Source: Hippophae tibetana | Lineage: Eukaryota; Streptophyta; Magnoliopsida; Rosales; Elaeagnaceae | Assembly (NCBI GenBank): GCA_037013495.1 | Contig: CM072811.1 | Span: 19,124,159-19,188,158, forward strand | Length of the DNA stretch: 64,000 nucleotides | Direction: 5' to 3' | Shown here: positions 23,381-37,800 of the stretch, piece by piece | How positions within the stretch are numbered: the first letter of the stretch is position 1 | Layout of the letters: each line of letters starts with the position of its first letter | Notes under the pieces: model-generated | Seen by the model: the letters and a program-made list of their open reading frames with translations, nothing else | What the model was told of the DNA's origin: nothing | Databases searched by the model: none | Program-made: the position numbers and the translations under genes

Positions 23381-24729
23381 ACTATCATTAATTGAATAAA
23401 TTAATGTTATTTATACCTTTCTTAGTTTAGAATATTACTTTTAGCAATGTCCCCTAATGGAACACCAATTTACAAATACCTAAAACTACAAACTATATGT
23501 GATAAGAACTTGGAAAGTAAATTTATATAGTGATTTATCGCAATTAATTAAGATAATTAAGTTTAATTATTGCATTTTTACTTAATTATGTTACAAAATG
23601 TATTTTCAAAATCACGAGTTATGTTTTGATGTATTTCAAATATTTTGATCATTGAAAGATACAAATGACAAATTAGAGGACTTGATTGCAAAATATTTGT
23701 ACAAAACACATCAAGGTGGGGTCAAAATGTGCAAGTGGGAAAAATTAGAGTATGCTACAACATGAGTATATGTGCACCGTAACACCCATCTATCATATGA
23801 AATTGGACATAAAAGAAACAAGGTCACGCCATAGCATGAGTCTAGGCATGTCACAACCCACACTCTCATATTTGCACATAGTTTCCTAATATTCAACATC
23901 CTTATCCCACTTGCTCCAGATTTGATAGCTTAGAATTCTAATTATTTTGGACTTTCACAATCCAAACATCATGTGTAATTCTCATTCTATAAATATGTAA
24001 CTAGGGTGAACCACAAAATACACAGATTTAGATATAGAATTTATAGAATTAAGTTGGAGGCAAAGGCCTAGGAACAAGATTTAAAGAAGCAATTAAGGGA
24101 GTTGACGATCAAAATTATGGACAAAAGTTTTAACTTTTCTTCTTATTTTTAATTATTATCATGAATAATATTTTGAATTTATTTTTTTCTACGAGTAGCT
24201 AATTTTATAATTGACTGTAGGTGATTTCAAAACCCTAGACATGGATTGCTATGTTTAATACGATATGCAATATTTTATTCAACTATTCTTCTTGATTATG
24301 TATTAATTCTCAATTTTAATCTTTATATGAATTTTCTTGATTATTCAAGTATAATTGAATAATCAGATTAATTCATCATTAATCAATTTACTTGATTGGG
24401 TATGTAATCACTAGATCAATTTAAATAACTAGTGATAAATTACTTGCAATGATAATTAATACTCAAGATAATTAAACCGAGCTTGTATGTTTAACCTTGA
24501 TCCAATATGCTTTTTAAAAGTGAATGCTTTTGATAGATTAAATTTACAAAGCTTACTCTAGGTTGTCTATTAGAAAGAATTTGGATTAAAAGCTTATTTA
24601 ATTCAATGAATATATAAGAAGTGGTGGAGACTTTAGTGCTGGTGAATTTCTCTAAATTGGTATAATAAAATAATAGGAGATTGGGAATGCTTTTGTTGAT
24701 TTTCAATATATGTTAATGGTGGAGAATTA

Positions 24730-26440
24730 AGAATTTCATGAGTAGAAACAATTTCACGAAGGTCAATTGTTCTTCCAACTCAAATAAGTAACCGAGACTT
24801 AGATAAAGGGTGGAAGTGTCAACCCATAGAATCTTTCTGTGAGCTCTATAATAATTCGGCTAAGCCGGCCTCACAAACCTGAATCAAAAAAATAAAATAG
24901 CGAAAGTACAAGATAACATGCTCAATTCAATACACATTAAAAACAACCAACAGTAAAAAAGAACAAACTGTGGTACACACATTAGTGAGGGTATGTCTCA
25001 CAGACTCATGCCTAGGTTAGCAAGAAGCATAAATATAGCAAACATCACAAAGCATGTGAATCACTCATATATATTGGAAAAGCTATAAAAAAATTCCAAT
25101 CACTTTAAGATCTCATATATGGGTATATACTCGACAAATGATGATTGTACTCTTATAGCATGCAATCATACATAACATATCATTACATAAGAAAGACTGA
25201 CACCTTATGTATAACCAAGATAAGGAGATACAGACTCCTTAAAGACTCATACTAAAAGCACATGATCATAAAGCATAAGAAATAATTAGAAATCTATATG
25301 CATGCTACAATTAAAGGAAAGAAAGCATGCAACAACACAAAATAAATAAGCTTTCTAATCATAGTCTAGATCTAGTATGTTTGCACATACAAAATAGAAA
25401 CTTTGTATACGTAGGACACACAAGCAATCCACGTATTGTACACATCCAAATATATGAGAACTCAAATAGTTCAACTTAACCCACTCTTACAATGTTGTTC
25501 TCATATAAGAAAAATTTGAACGAAGGTAACTACCAACTGACACATGGCTCACAGCATCATAGGTTTCTCACATAAGAAAAAGTTATATGAGGGTAACTAC
25601 CAACCATCACGTGGCTCACAACCACACAGGTTCCTCACATAATTCACTTGCAAACACTACCTCAAGTACTCACCACTCAAGGGCATGGTTTTATCCATAT
25701 AGTCACGAATCACTAATATCGAAGAAAACATGAGGTAATAGTAATCCAAAAATAGAAAAAATGAGATGTCAATTTGATAAAATTTTGTTACATAATTTTT
25801 GGGTAATAAATAAGAAGAAAGGAAGTATTTATAGAAGTTATCCAAGCTCACGGCCAACCTCACTAGGTTCTTGGGCGACCACCTTGCCACATCTTTGTCG
25901 AGGTATGTGGCAAGGCCCTCGTTAAGGTGCCAAAAATTGTCAAGTAATTTTCATAAATATCCATACCCAAAATAAAACAAAACATGAACGACAATGTCGG
26001 TAAGCGAGTATAGGTGTAGTAAGGCTCATGTCGAGGTGCCAAAAATTCCATTTTTTTTCAAAAAAATTGAGTAATTTTCATAAATGCTAGCACCAAAAAT
26101 GAAATAAAAACACATGGGAAAACATCAGCTCACTTGGACCTAGTTCATCGAAAACCATAACACTCAACCTAGCATGCACACTATGAAAACAAACCTTGTG
26201 GTGTGTGTAAACATGTATACATTCAAAGTGCACCTAATTATGTGCATGTATGCATTACTGATCCATAGTAACTAACCTTACACAGAGAAAGAAAGAAATA
26301 CTAAGTAAAACAAATAGACTTTGTATTCTGCACACAGACTTACAAGGGTGATCCTACAATCATTCTTTTATTATAATCTTTTGATCTTTTTTTTACCTTA
26401 TAAATCTTTAGTTGCTAGATATAATTTTCAGTTTATAAAA
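24730..26440. mobile_element. Unclassified insertion inside the Gypsy C 5' LTR
   Basis: About 1.7 kb present in the 5' LTR and absent from the 3' LTR of element C. It contains a two-and-a-half copy tandem repeat of about 66 bp (25,498-25,640, 'ctcacataagaaaaa...aactaccaac') and a second imperfect duplication containing 'aggtgccaaaaatt' (25,929 and 26,034). Its last part (26,270-26,345) resembles 29,820-29,890, just outside the 3' LTR. It looks like LTR or other non-coding transposon sequence; no coding region was recognised. Confidence 0.45.
25498..25640. repeat. Tandem repeat, about 66-bp period
   Basis: Units begin at 25,498, 25,564 and 25,631 (partial). Each starts t(t)ctcacataag and includes 'gtaactaccaac' and 'tggctcaca'. 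Confidence 0.7.
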
Positions 26441-26849
26441 CCAAAAATCCCCATTTTTGTAAATAGAAATTAGTTTTCAAAATCCTCTATGGGAAATACC
26501 ATTACTTCTATATACTATAATGACATCTTGAGCAATTTAAAGTAAAATATAAATTTATTGTTCACTTGAAAGTATCAATTTTTGTGTCGTATTGCCATAT
26601 ATGTTTTTTAAATTAACTCTTGTTTACTTTTATTTATTTTTATTTTTATTTTATATAAAAAAATATTTTCTTTATTTTTATTTTTTTATTTATATTTGTT
26701 TTTTTTCTAGTCTTTATTTTTTTTTTTCTAAAGTCACAGTGAATGAACTCATGCTACAATCTTATATCAAATTCACTTATTACATTTTTGTTTAGGCAAG
26801 TGATTCAGATAGATGTTTCAATTTCAAGTTGCTAATCTAATTATTTGGA

Positions 26850-28250
26850 TCATTTCATCCGCGTAGAAATGGTTATGAATAAACAAACTCTTAAGAAGGT
26901 GGTCGCACTGACTTTAGATCAAAAACCATTATGAATTCAATACAATGACAATGGTGATACTCTTGAATTGAAATATAGCACGATTCATCTCTAGCCTACT
27001 TTCCAAGGTCTAGTTGGTGAGGATCCAAGCCTCACCAAGCAAGCATCTAAAGGAATTTCATGTGGTCTATTTTAGCATGAAACCTAATAGCACTATTGAG
27101 CAATGGATAAAACTTAAAACATTCTCATTCTCTTTAATGGACAACACTAAAAATTGGTTGTACTACGTACCATTTGAGATTATAAAAGTTGGAATGAGAT
27201 GAAACAACTCTTCTTCGATAAATATTTTCCAACTTCTAGAGCTACTCTAATCAAAAAGGAAATTTGTGGTATTTAGTAGTACAATGCAAAATAATTATAT
27301 GAGTATTAGAATCAGTTCAAAAAAGTCTATTCTAGTTGCCCTCATCATCAAATAAGTGAGTATATCTTAATTCAATACTTCTATGAGGTTTTGATATATA
27401 TGGGCATGATAGATGTAGCAAGTGTTGGAGCTTTGGTTAATAAGACTCCTAAAATTGCAAGGAATTTGTTTGCCACTATGGCTACAAATTCTCAATAGTT
27501 TGAACCTATTGTAACCCATCACAAAAGGTCTATGAAGTGAGAGTTCCCAATAATATTGAACAATAACTAAGAAACCTTACTTCAATTGGGCAACAATTAG
27601 CGATTAGACAAGTTCCTAATATTCAAGATCCTAATGTTGAATAAGAAAATGCTATATGTGGATACCAAGGGGAAAAAAGGAAAAGATATGATCCCTTCTC
27701 TAACACTAACAATCTTGGTTGGAGGGATCATCCCAACTTTAACTATTCAGGAGACAATAAAGTAGCTACCCATGCTAATTTACAAGGTTTTCCTTTTCTA
27801 AAAGGCCAACAACCTTATCAAGTGAGGGCAAAAAATCCTCCTCTACCACAAGGTAACTCTTTAGAGGATTTGATAAGTTTGGTAGCATATACCACAATAT
27901 ATTCCAAAAAGATACTATCAAATCAACAAGATTCAATGAGGTGTCATCAAGATACAAAAGCTTATATCAAGAATCTTGAAAATGGATTTAGCCAATTAGC
28001 TACTGTTATTGGAAGATTAGAAGCATAAGAATCTAGTAAACTTTCCTCTTAACCCATGGGCAATCCTAGGGAGAATGTTAGTGCTATCTCATTGAGAAGT
28101 GGGAAGTAATTTGAAGAAGCTCACAAGAAACTAACCAATGATAAAGAAACTAAGCCAAATGAAGCAAAACAACCACTAAAGGTAAACCTAAAGTTCCCTT
28201 TCTACTTATGAACCTACTATTCCTTTTTCTAGTAGGTATGTAAAATCTAA
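26850..28250 (+). pseudogene. Gypsy C gag remnant
   Basis: It includes the words HLKEFHVVYFSMKPN and FSFSLMDNTKNWLYYV and an NEMKQLFFDKYFP region, the Tat/Athila-type gag core. A coiled, glutamine-rich C-terminal part lies near 27,800-28,030. The same gag family occurs in element A at 35,337. Broken. Confidence 0.75.
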
Positions 28251-28439
28251 GGAGGAACAACATCAAGAAGTTGTGGGCACTTTATGAAAAGTGCAGGTTA
28301 ACATTCCATTGTTGGATGCCATCAACCAAGTGATATGATATGCTAAGTTTCTCAAAATAATTGTGCACTAAAAGTGACAACTCAAAGGTAATGAATTAGT
28401 AAGTGTGGGAGAGAATATGTCAAAAATCTTGCAAAGGAA

Positions 28440-28670
28440 ACTCCCACCAAAATGCATGGATCTAGGTAGCTTCATCATACCATACACTATAGGTACACTA
28501 AATTTGAACAAGCTATGATAGACCTAGGTACGTCAACTAATGTCATGCCTTACTCATTTTATGCTAGTTTAAAGCTTGGAGCCATTAAAGAGATTAGCAT
28601 AGTTATTCAACTATCGAATCATTCTAACGTTTATCCAATGGGAGTGTTGGAAGATGTTTTGGTGTAAGTG
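28440..28670 (+). pseudogene. Gypsy C aspartic protease remnant
   Basis: A retropepsin-like stretch with AMIDLGTSTNVMPYS (active-site D-L-G-T in place of D-T/S-G) followed by FYASLKLGAIKE and YPMGVLEDVLV. This is the protease of Tat/Athila-type Gypsy elements. It abuts the 3' LTR. Confidence 0.75.
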
Positions 28671-28675
28671 AATGA

Positions 28676-29743
28676 GCATGTCATGGCCCGTGCTCTTGAA
28701 TTTGTACATAATTTTGTGATTGTCAGCATCCTTACCCCATTTGCTCCAGATTTGATAGCTTAGAACTCTAATTGTTTTAGACTCCCATAACCTTAATCGT
28801 AATTACATCACGTGTAACTCTCATACTACAAATATGTAACTAGGGTTAACCACAAACTACATATAGATTTAGATACATAATTTATAGAATTAAATTGGAG
28901 GAAAGGACTAAGAACAAGATTCAAAGAGTCAATCAAAAGTGTTAAAGATTAGAATTAAAGACACTAGTCCTAAGTTTTCTTCTTCTTCTTTTATTATTAT
29001 CATGAATAACATTTTTAATTTATTATGTTCCATTAGTAGCTAATTTTATAATTAATTATGGGTGATTTCAAAACCATTGACATGGATTGCAATAGTTATA
29101 AGATCTACAATATTTTTTTCAACTATTCTTCTTGATTATGTATTAATTCTCAGTTTTAATCTTTGTATGAATTTTCTTGATTATTCAAGTATGCAATTGA
29201 ATAATTAGAGTAATTCATCGTTAATCAATTTAGTTGATTGAGTAAGTAATTGCTTGATCATTTTAAATAACTAGTGATAAATTTCTTACAATGATAATTA
29301 ACATTCAAGATAATTAAGTCAAGTTATAGGTTAAACCTTGATCCAATATGCTTCTTAAAAGTGAATGATTTTGATAGATTAAGTTTGAGAGCTTATTCTA
29401 GATTGTCTATTAGAAAAATTTAGATTAAAAGCTTGTTTAATTCGACAAATATGTAAGAAGAGATGGAGACTTTTATGCTTGTGAATTTCTTTAAGTTGAT
29501 ATAATCAAGGAATAGGATATTAGAATATGCTTTTGTCAATTTACAATACAAGATAGTAGTAGAGAATGATCATCAAATTGTTATTTTATTTGAATCTTTA
29601 TAGTAATATTCTCCCATTTTCGTAAATAGGAATTAGTTTTCGAAATTCTTTATAGGAAAGACTATTACTTGTTATATACTAAATATCGACATCTTAAGCA
29701 ATTTAAAGCGTGATTTAAATTAACTGTTCATCTGAATGCATCA
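28676..29743 (+). repeat. Gypsy C 3' LTR
   Basis: It matches the 5' LTR from about 23,830 onward, including 'tttgctccagatttgatag' (short form), the TATA-like 'ctacaaatatgtaac' region and the end '...gcatca'. Confidence 0.72.
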
Positions 29744-31548
29744 ATATACAATCTAAGAAAGAGTGTGTGTGTGTAACAAGAAAACATAAAAATGTGTCTT
29801 AAATGATATTAAACAACCAGTAACTAACCCTACAAAGAGTCAGACAGAAACATCAAATAAAATACAGACATTGTTTTGCATATGAAAATCCCAACAACAA
29901 AACAACAGGATTAACATATTGCTAGATTTTTTTTTTGTCTAAATTTACTAACTATTGTAATATGAAAGTAGCATCTTGTGATTTGCTAGTTGAAAGTATA
30001 ATCAATCATTCATTCAGGTTAAAAATTGCTACCATGATCAATTTTGTTTAGTTTACTTATTACTCTTTATCCATTTCTAAGGTTGACCATAATATCAAGT
30101 GTGCGTGGCTTAATACCATTTATCATATATATATATATATATATATCATATTATATAAGCATGTGTCAATTATATAGGGATACACATAAGCATATCTTAG
30201 ATAAGATAAACATGGAAATCTCAAAACCCTTATATCATTTATTAATATCTATTATTTCTCTTTTTAAATTTGAATTATGTTTAATATTTTGATACCCACG
30301 AAATAAAAAAGCATGATGAGCTAAGTTTAAAAATGAAAATTACAAAAATCAACTTGAAAATGATAGGTGTTATGATTGATTTGGTTTCTAGAGAGAGAAA
30401 CTAGAGAGAAGTCTGAGAATTTTTGTAGAATATGTTGATCTCTTATAAGGTTCATGTATCTATAAAGCATTACATGTACATATGTCGATTACATAGGGGT
30501 ACACGTCACAGTGTATCAGAGGGATACAAGAGTAAAAGAAAATACATTCAAAGCTTGAGATCGATCACACCATGGCTCAATCTAGAGGTCGGTCTTCCAA
30601 TACCAAAGATCATATATGTAGTCAGGTCCTCTTAAGGTAACTTGTCTAATGGTTCAGGTTGTTATTTGGATCAAACTCAAGATCGATCTATATGTTCAAA
30701 CAATAGGTTTGTTAAGCATGAGGATAAACAACAAAAGACTAACCAAAGATAAGTTAAAGGGCTAGCTGAAAGGATCTTACCAACTTGCTTAAAATTTATA
30801 CTACGAGCTTAAGTGACAAAATATAATTGAAAGGGTAGGGTGAATATAGCTTTGGAAGAATGAATAAATGTGTAAGAACTTCCACCAATGTGTAAGAACT
30901 TCCACCCCTATTATATTGATTTATAATTTCTTCCCTCAAATAGGGTGATGGTTCTAATCATCGTTAAAATCTTTCCAAAATTCAAAATTAAAACGGGAAA
31001 AATTGTAGGAAAGAAAAACGATTCCCTTCAAAACAAGATTACTCTCTCACATTAGTTTAAAAATTGAGAGTAATTGATATTTGAATATTGGGTAGGATTT
31101 GATGCCATGTATAAGATGATCTACAAGAATCCATGTAATTAGCCCTTGGCTATCAATTGACCTAGTCTCCCACGTATAAGGTCGACCAGAACCCAAGCAC
31201 GATCTTAAGCACGTACCATTCCTCAAAGGTGCATTTTAGGACTTTGTTATTGACCAATTTACCATATCTAACAAATGTTGATATGCACTTCATATATATA
31301 CACATATATATACTTGAACCACACAACAGCATTTGTTACATCTCTTATTTCTCTCTCTAAATTCATATTATCCCCGATATCAACAAATCACAAATTTATA
31401 ACAAAAACACTCGACTCTTTTGGAACCCTTGCCTAAAAAAAAGGAAAATTTGAGCTCCATCCAAGGCCTCCTATGCACTCCCAAAGTAAGAATTGTGTAC
31501 GAAACGATAATAATATCACCAACCACATCCACGTGTAACAGTTCAATA
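29744..31548. other. AT-rich intergenic DNA, no gene seen
   Basis: It contains a GT-repeat (29,766-29,774), a TA-repeat (30,126-30,146), two related passages 'cgattacataggggtacac' (30,484, and a variant near 30,168), and an exact 20-bp tandem duplication at 30,867-30,906. These passages hint at LTR fragments but no element could be bounded. Confidence 0.4.
30867..30906. repeat. Exact 20-bp tandem duplication
   Basis: AATGTGTAAGAACTTCCACC occurs twice in direct succession. Confidence 0.85.
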
Positions 31549-31712
31549 ATTCAATTTTAGGGACCATATGATTATTTAAAGCTACATTCACAAAATTAAA
31601 TCGCACTTTCATTTTCCTTCAGAAACTACTAATTCAATTTTAAGGAGCATATGATTATTTAACGCTACAAGCACAAAATTAGATCACACGTTCATTTTCC
31701 TTCAAAAACTAA
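31549..31712. repeat. 82-bp tandem duplication
   Basis: Two imperfect copies beginning AATTCAATTTTA(G/A)GG at 31,549 and 31,631, just downstream of the 3' end of the minus-strand host gene and possibly in its 3' flank. Confidence 0.8.
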
Positions 31713-31868
31713 AGTGTTCCAGGATACAAGCGAAATGGATTTGACAAGTAGTTTCTGTTTACAATTTCCCCAGCCCAAACATGTTTGAATTCCACTTTAA
31801 AGCCAATGTGATGGCCATCCAACAAAATCATTTTGAGGTGCAGACTAATCTATCAAGAATTTTGACGA

Positions 31869-34800
31869 TCACTTCTTTTTCTTTGTGTGCATAGATGGTG
31901 CCAATTGAGGTGCTGCTCTTTTTTTGTCAAATGCAATGGTTCTGCTCTCTAAATTTTCTTCATCATCATCGTCATCATAATTGTCATTAGTACATTGAAC
32001 TCTAGAAGCTGGGGCGGACTCCTCAGCAGTTCTGGCTCTCACTCTAGCATGAGAATCTAACTTGGCATATAGTTTTCTATCTAGAGGATCTTCTGATGGT
32101 ACATACTTGGATTGCCGTGGAACTTTGGCACCTAGGCCAAGCCTACAGAGACATTAAAATTCTCAGAGAGAGCTATAGTAGATCTTATTCACAATTTAGG
32201 ATAAATTCACTCACCTAATAGGTCGACTTTCTTCTTCTTCAGTTGGATCATCCTCTGCAACTCTTGTCATGTGATTAACCCATTTTTCAGCCTGCACATA
32301 AGGATGATTTCAAGCACAAAACAGGTTAGACTTTGAGTAAAAGGAACGGCATTCAAAGTAACAGTGCAATAAAAGGAGTTTTTGGGATGAAGACACCACT
32401 GCACTGACTCATAGTCCCTAAGGTGAATAACAGCCAGTGGTGCAGACAAAACGGTATTAATTTTTGAATGTAAGAGTCAAATGAGAATGTCCCACCACAG
32501 ATTGTGATTAAATGATCGTTGACTTATCATTATAAAGTATAAACTACAACCAATACAATTTAATCTTTATCTATTAGGATTTCAATTTACCACTTTCATA
32601 TAGTTTTAAATGTAAGAGTGAAATTAGAATGTCCCAACCACAGATTGTGATTAAATGATCATTGACTTGTCATTATAAAGTGTAAACTACAGCCAATACA
32701 ACTTAATCTTTATCTCTTAGGATTTCAATTTACCACTTTCATATAGTTTCAGTGGTGGCAACAAAATACAATAAATCAACGGCAATGTTTCTATGAGAAG
32801 TGCAACCCTGAGGACAAGAAGTTTCACTGGTTCTTTATAGGCAGAAATATTGTTGGCTCTTATAAACAATGAAATCATGGTTATGCATCATAACTCAAAT
32901 GACCAATAGAAGACCGTAAGTGATCAGTGCCATTTTCCCCATATATTTATGTACCAATTCCTGCATATTTATGATAATCTCCTGTTCCCATACGATTTAT
33001 GTGTTTGTTTTGTGTTACACAGGTATTAAAGAACAAGAAAGAGTGAAGAAGGCTGGGGGGGGGGGGGGGACTTTTTTTAACAAAACAAGTGCGCTAAGGC
33101 ATGAGCCAAGTCATGCCGCAGCACATTCCTTTCAGGTCCCTATAGAATTCTGGAAAAAGATTGTGTGCCGTGGTATCAATCCAGGCGCACAGTGGCAGAA
33201 GGCATTCGGGTGAAATTCTGGGCATAGGCATGGTTTCGTACCGCAGCATGATTTGAGGTTCGTCGCGGCACAACTCTTTTGGGTGTAATTCCCTTGTACG
33301 AAATTCACATCGCGCCACAGCCCACCATCCTTATTTGCACAGAATTGTCCTGATTTTCAGCGCTTTTGGATACACTGGTGCACAGATTTATTAGGCTTAA
33401 TTTGAAGTGTATTAAACCTCTCAACCCTAATTCTAATTACATTGTAACTCTTATTCTATAAATATGTAATACGGTTAACCACAAAATACACACGAGGCAC
33501 AAAAAATACAGAGAAAATATAGAGAAATAAAGATTTAAAGCTGAAGCAAGATAGAGGCAACAATAAATTGGATTACCACGAATAGACTCCAATGGATAGT
33601 TCTTTTTCTTCTTTTTATTATTCTTTCTTGATTATAAAGAATCTAATGATGATTCTTTTAGAATCTGTCTGACTAGTTGATTTTAGATCATTTCCAAACC
33701 CTAAAAACATGACTTGATAAATAAAATGTTATGATGAATTTTTAGTTTCAATTCTTGATTCTTGATGTGTTTTACACCATGTTTAAATTCCAAAATTATA
33801 CATGTATAAATTAAAGTAGCTGACTAGTTTATAGCATGTGTATGTTTAATGCTAATCTTAGGAATATATAGGTTTTCCCGTGTGAGAGTCGGGAATACTT
33901 ATCCCTATTTATTTGATCAGTTATAGTATTCGCTAATATTCTTATTTGCAGTGATAACTTGATGCTTTGTGATTTTCATGATTTCAAAAAACGTATTGAG
34001 GCTAGTATCAATGCGTTTTTTTCACCCAACAACCTTGAGGTTAGCTTATTGAGTGCTGAAAATTTCATACGACTGTTTACCCTTGAGACTTAAGCCTTTT
34101 TTCAAGCATTGACGCTAAAGCACTAATGCTATTGAAGCTTATTGCCTCTATTTTAGCCCAAAAAAATTATGGGCTAGAAAGCAAAAATAAAATCAACACT
34201 TTAGATTTCTAAACAAAGCCCATTAGTATTTTGACCTAATAAGTGACCGAGGCTGATAAAACCAAAACCTATCCTCAAAGTGAATATAAAAGTGAAAAAA
34301 AAACTATTTTTTTACCATAGAAGTTCTCAGCAACCTCTGTCTTCTTCTGCTCTATTTTTTCCTTCTCGGCTCCTTCCATCAACAAGCATTAAAGAGACAT
34401 AAACATTTATTTCCTTGCTTTTTTCACTTATTTTTCTTTTTTCTTGTTGTTTCTTTGTTCTTTTTTATTCTCTGGATATCCATTTCCCCTTCTTTTTTTC
34501 TTTTGTCTTCTCTACTTTCTTTGTTTTATTTCCTTATTCCTTGTTAAGTTGCCAAATTTTATATAAACGTTTTTTCTTTACCTTTCTATGGGTTGTTTTC
34601 TTCTATGAAATGTTTTATTTATTCTTCAACTGTTATATCACAGCTCACACTGCACAATTATGAGCTTTTTTTTAGTTGTTTTCTATGAACTGTTATATCA
34701 TATTGCACAATTACCTTAACTAATTTTCTACACAAAAGCTTGATTTATTTCAAATTTCTATGTTTATAAAAGCTTTAAGTTAGCTATTTTTATTAATTTA

Positions 34801-37800
34801 TTTTCATAATGATTTCGTTTTGATTTTGTAGTTGATTTTTCTTTAAGTTGGTGACTAGTACATAGATTTAATGATATCACATATTTCTCTCAAACTTGTG
34901 CTCTCTTTATATTATTTATTGCGTTATGTTATTTTCATTTAAACCAACTTTCAAAAAATCCCCATTTGCTAACTTACTATAATCTAATATGCATTGGTAA
35001 TTATTGTTACAATCGTTACAATCCTCATGTTTACAACAACTCTTATCTCAATTTACTTATCACTCGAACAATATGATCACATATACGTATTTGTATCAAA
35101 ACATATCAATTTTTTGGTGTCGTTGCAGGGGATTGTTTTAACAATTTTTCCATTAATTATTAGTTTAAATTTTTATCCTTTTTATTTAGATTTTATTTTA
35201 ATTTTTTTTTTTTTAGATTTTCTAACTTTTTTATATATAATAATTATTAGACTAATTTTTATTTTTTAGATTTAATTTTTTTTTTAACTTCTCTTCTTAA
35301 GTTCTAATTTCTAGGTATATACCAAACAGCAAGACATGGCAATTTATGATCCAACTCTTAAGGTATTAGTTGCACCTAACTTGGAGCAACAATCCTTGTG
35401 CATAGTAAATCCCAACTTGGAGGTAAATTTTGAACTTAAATCTAGACTAATTCATTTGTTACCAGTTTTCAGGGGTTTACATGGAGAAGATCCGAACAAA
35501 CACTTGAAATAATTATATGTGGTTTGCTCTAGCCTAAAACTAGTTGGGATCACAAAGGAGCAAGTCAAACTTAGGACTTTCTCCTTTTCTTTGGCAGATA
35601 GTGCTAAGGATTCACTATATTATCTACCTTCCGGATCAATACCTATCTAGAGTAAGATGGCCAGACAGTTCCTAGAAAGGTATTTCCTAGCTTTTAGAGT
35701 AACCATAATAAGAAAACAAATATGTGGAATTATAAAGCTAAATGGGGACACTTTATGCATATTGGGAGACTTAAAAAATTACATGCTAGCTGCCCACAAC
35801 ATCAAATAAGTGAGCAAAGTTTACTCCAATACTTTTATGAAGGCTTAACAAGCATAGAGAGGAACATAATTGATGCTGCCAATGGTGGAGCATTGATTAA
35901 TAAAACAACTGCAGCACGAGCCTTAATTGCAACTATAGCCTCCAACTCTCACCAATTTGATACTCACATTGAGCCAAGAGGTAAGATAAACGAAGTGAAC
36001 ACTAACTCTCATCTTGAACAACAAATATATACTCTTAACTACCTTAGTGCAGCAAGTAGCTGTGGGATAAATGAAAACTTGTGGTGTATGCTTTACAGTG
36101 GAACACCTAAATGAAAAAATGTGGGGTATGCTCTACAGTGAAACACCTAATTAATACGTGTCCCACCATTCAAGAGGAACAAGCCAATATTGGTGGTTTT
36201 CCAAGACAAAGGTCCAATTATGATCTTTCCAATAATATATATAATCATGGATGTAGAGAGATCAACCTAATTTTAGGTGTACAAATAATAATCAAACATA
36301 TGTTCCCTACAATCCTCCTAAATTCCCTAATCCCACACCTCAGCAATACCAACCTCGACCCCAAGGTAAGTCTCTAAAAGGTTTTATCAATGATATGGAA
36401 ACTAACAATGTTAAATTTCAACAAGAGCCCCAAGAAAGGATCATCAAGATTGAGACTTCAATAGAGAGCATAAAATATCAAATGGAACAAACAGCCACAA
36501 CTCTAGAAAAATTGAAAGCTCAAAAATTTAGTACACAACCATTCCAAACTGAGATAGATCACAAGGAAAATGCTTGTACAATCACTTTAAAGAGTGAAAA
36601 GCAACTTTCAGATCTCCCCGAGAACCCAACTAAGACCAATTCAAAATGGGGAGCTTAGGTATGAGGAACCAGAAAAGGATGGGGAGCCTACCTCACAAGA
36701 GAAAAGTACAACTCTTCATGTAAAACCCAAACCCAACGTTTACACTGATGCTTCCATGATGCCATTTCCTAGCAAGTTTGCTAAATCTAAAAAGCATACA
36801 AAATGTACTTTCAAAATCACGGGTTATGTTTTGATGTATTTCAAGCATTTTGGTTATTAAAAGATACAAATGACAAATTGGAGAACTTGATTGTAAAATA
36901 TTTGTATAGAATACATCAAGAAGGGGTAAATGTACGTTGCGACACCAATCTCTCTAATGGTGTAAAAAATAAGATCGCACCACGGCAGGAGTAAATGTAC
37001 ACTGCGGCAATGAGGTATCCCAATGATATTGACTCTTGTTATTATGTTGATATTACAGACTCTTTTGTAGAACAGGTGTTTGACTTAAGACAGAACAACA
37101 ACTTGCAAATAGCATTGACATAGCTTGGAACCTAAGAATCCCAAAATGCCAACTAGTACAATACAACTTAGCACAAATTTTGAGATCAGTGACCTCATAG
37201 GAATCTCATCCAGAAGAGACAAAGGTATGAATCATACTACATTTCCCTACCCATTAACACTGAGAAATTGTTACCTTTTGTTTTGCAGACAACCAAATTG
37301 GAATTGAAGCAGCTCCCGTCTCGCTTGAAATATGTATATTTGGGAGATAAAACACTTTCAATCATCACTGCAAACCATTTGGCTAAAGTAGAAGAAGACA
37401 AGCTTTGGGAGCCTAAGGAGTCACAAGATTGTTATAGGATGGACCATTGCTGATATCAAAAGTATAAGTCTGTCCATGTGCATGCATAGAATACTACTTG
37501 ATGACAAAATAAACCAATAAGAAAGCAAAACGTAGATTAAATCCACCAATGGAGGAAAAAAAAAAGAGATACTTAAATGGCTAGATGATGCCATCTCAAA
37601 TAATAAGGGGCAAGTCTAGTACAGATGGTACCAAAGAAATCGAGTATAACTATAGTACAAAATGATGAGGATGGATTAGTACCTACACGAATTCAAACAG
37701 GTTGGAGAGTATGTATGGACTACATGAAAGTAAACACCAATACACGAAAGGATCGCTTTCCTATGCCCTTCATTGATCTAATGGTAGAAAGGTTAGCAGG

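Larger units (their letters stand above)
23599..26579 (+). repeat. Gypsy C 5' LTR (with insertion)
   Basis: It matches 28,676-29,743 over 23,840-24,720 and again over 26,440-26,579. Just inside, 26,580 reads TTTGTGTCGTATTGCC, a weak relative of the tRNA-Asp primer site seen intact in element A. Confidence 0.7.
23599..29743 (+). mobile_element. Ty3/Gypsy element C (Tat/Athila type), decayed
   Basis: A plus-strand Gypsy fossil. The 5' LTR starts TGTATTTTCAAAATC at 23,599 and ends near 26,579; it is enlarged by an insertion at about 24,730-26,440. A tRNA-Asp-like primer site remnant follows at 26,580. Recognisable internal parts are gag (26,850-28,250) and an aspartic protease (28,440-28,670). 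The 3' LTR runs to 29,743. LTR landmarks shared by both ends are 'cattctataaatatgtaac' (short form) and the 'gatagctta' region. No matching target duplication was found. LTRs have clearly diverged, there are many interruptions, and the element is old and not whole. Confidence 0.78.

Noticed and set aside
34415-35269. Phe/Leu-rich open frames (34,415-34,663 and 34,994-35,269)
   Set aside because: Low-complexity T-rich DNA in and just after the Gypsy A 5' LTR, not genes.
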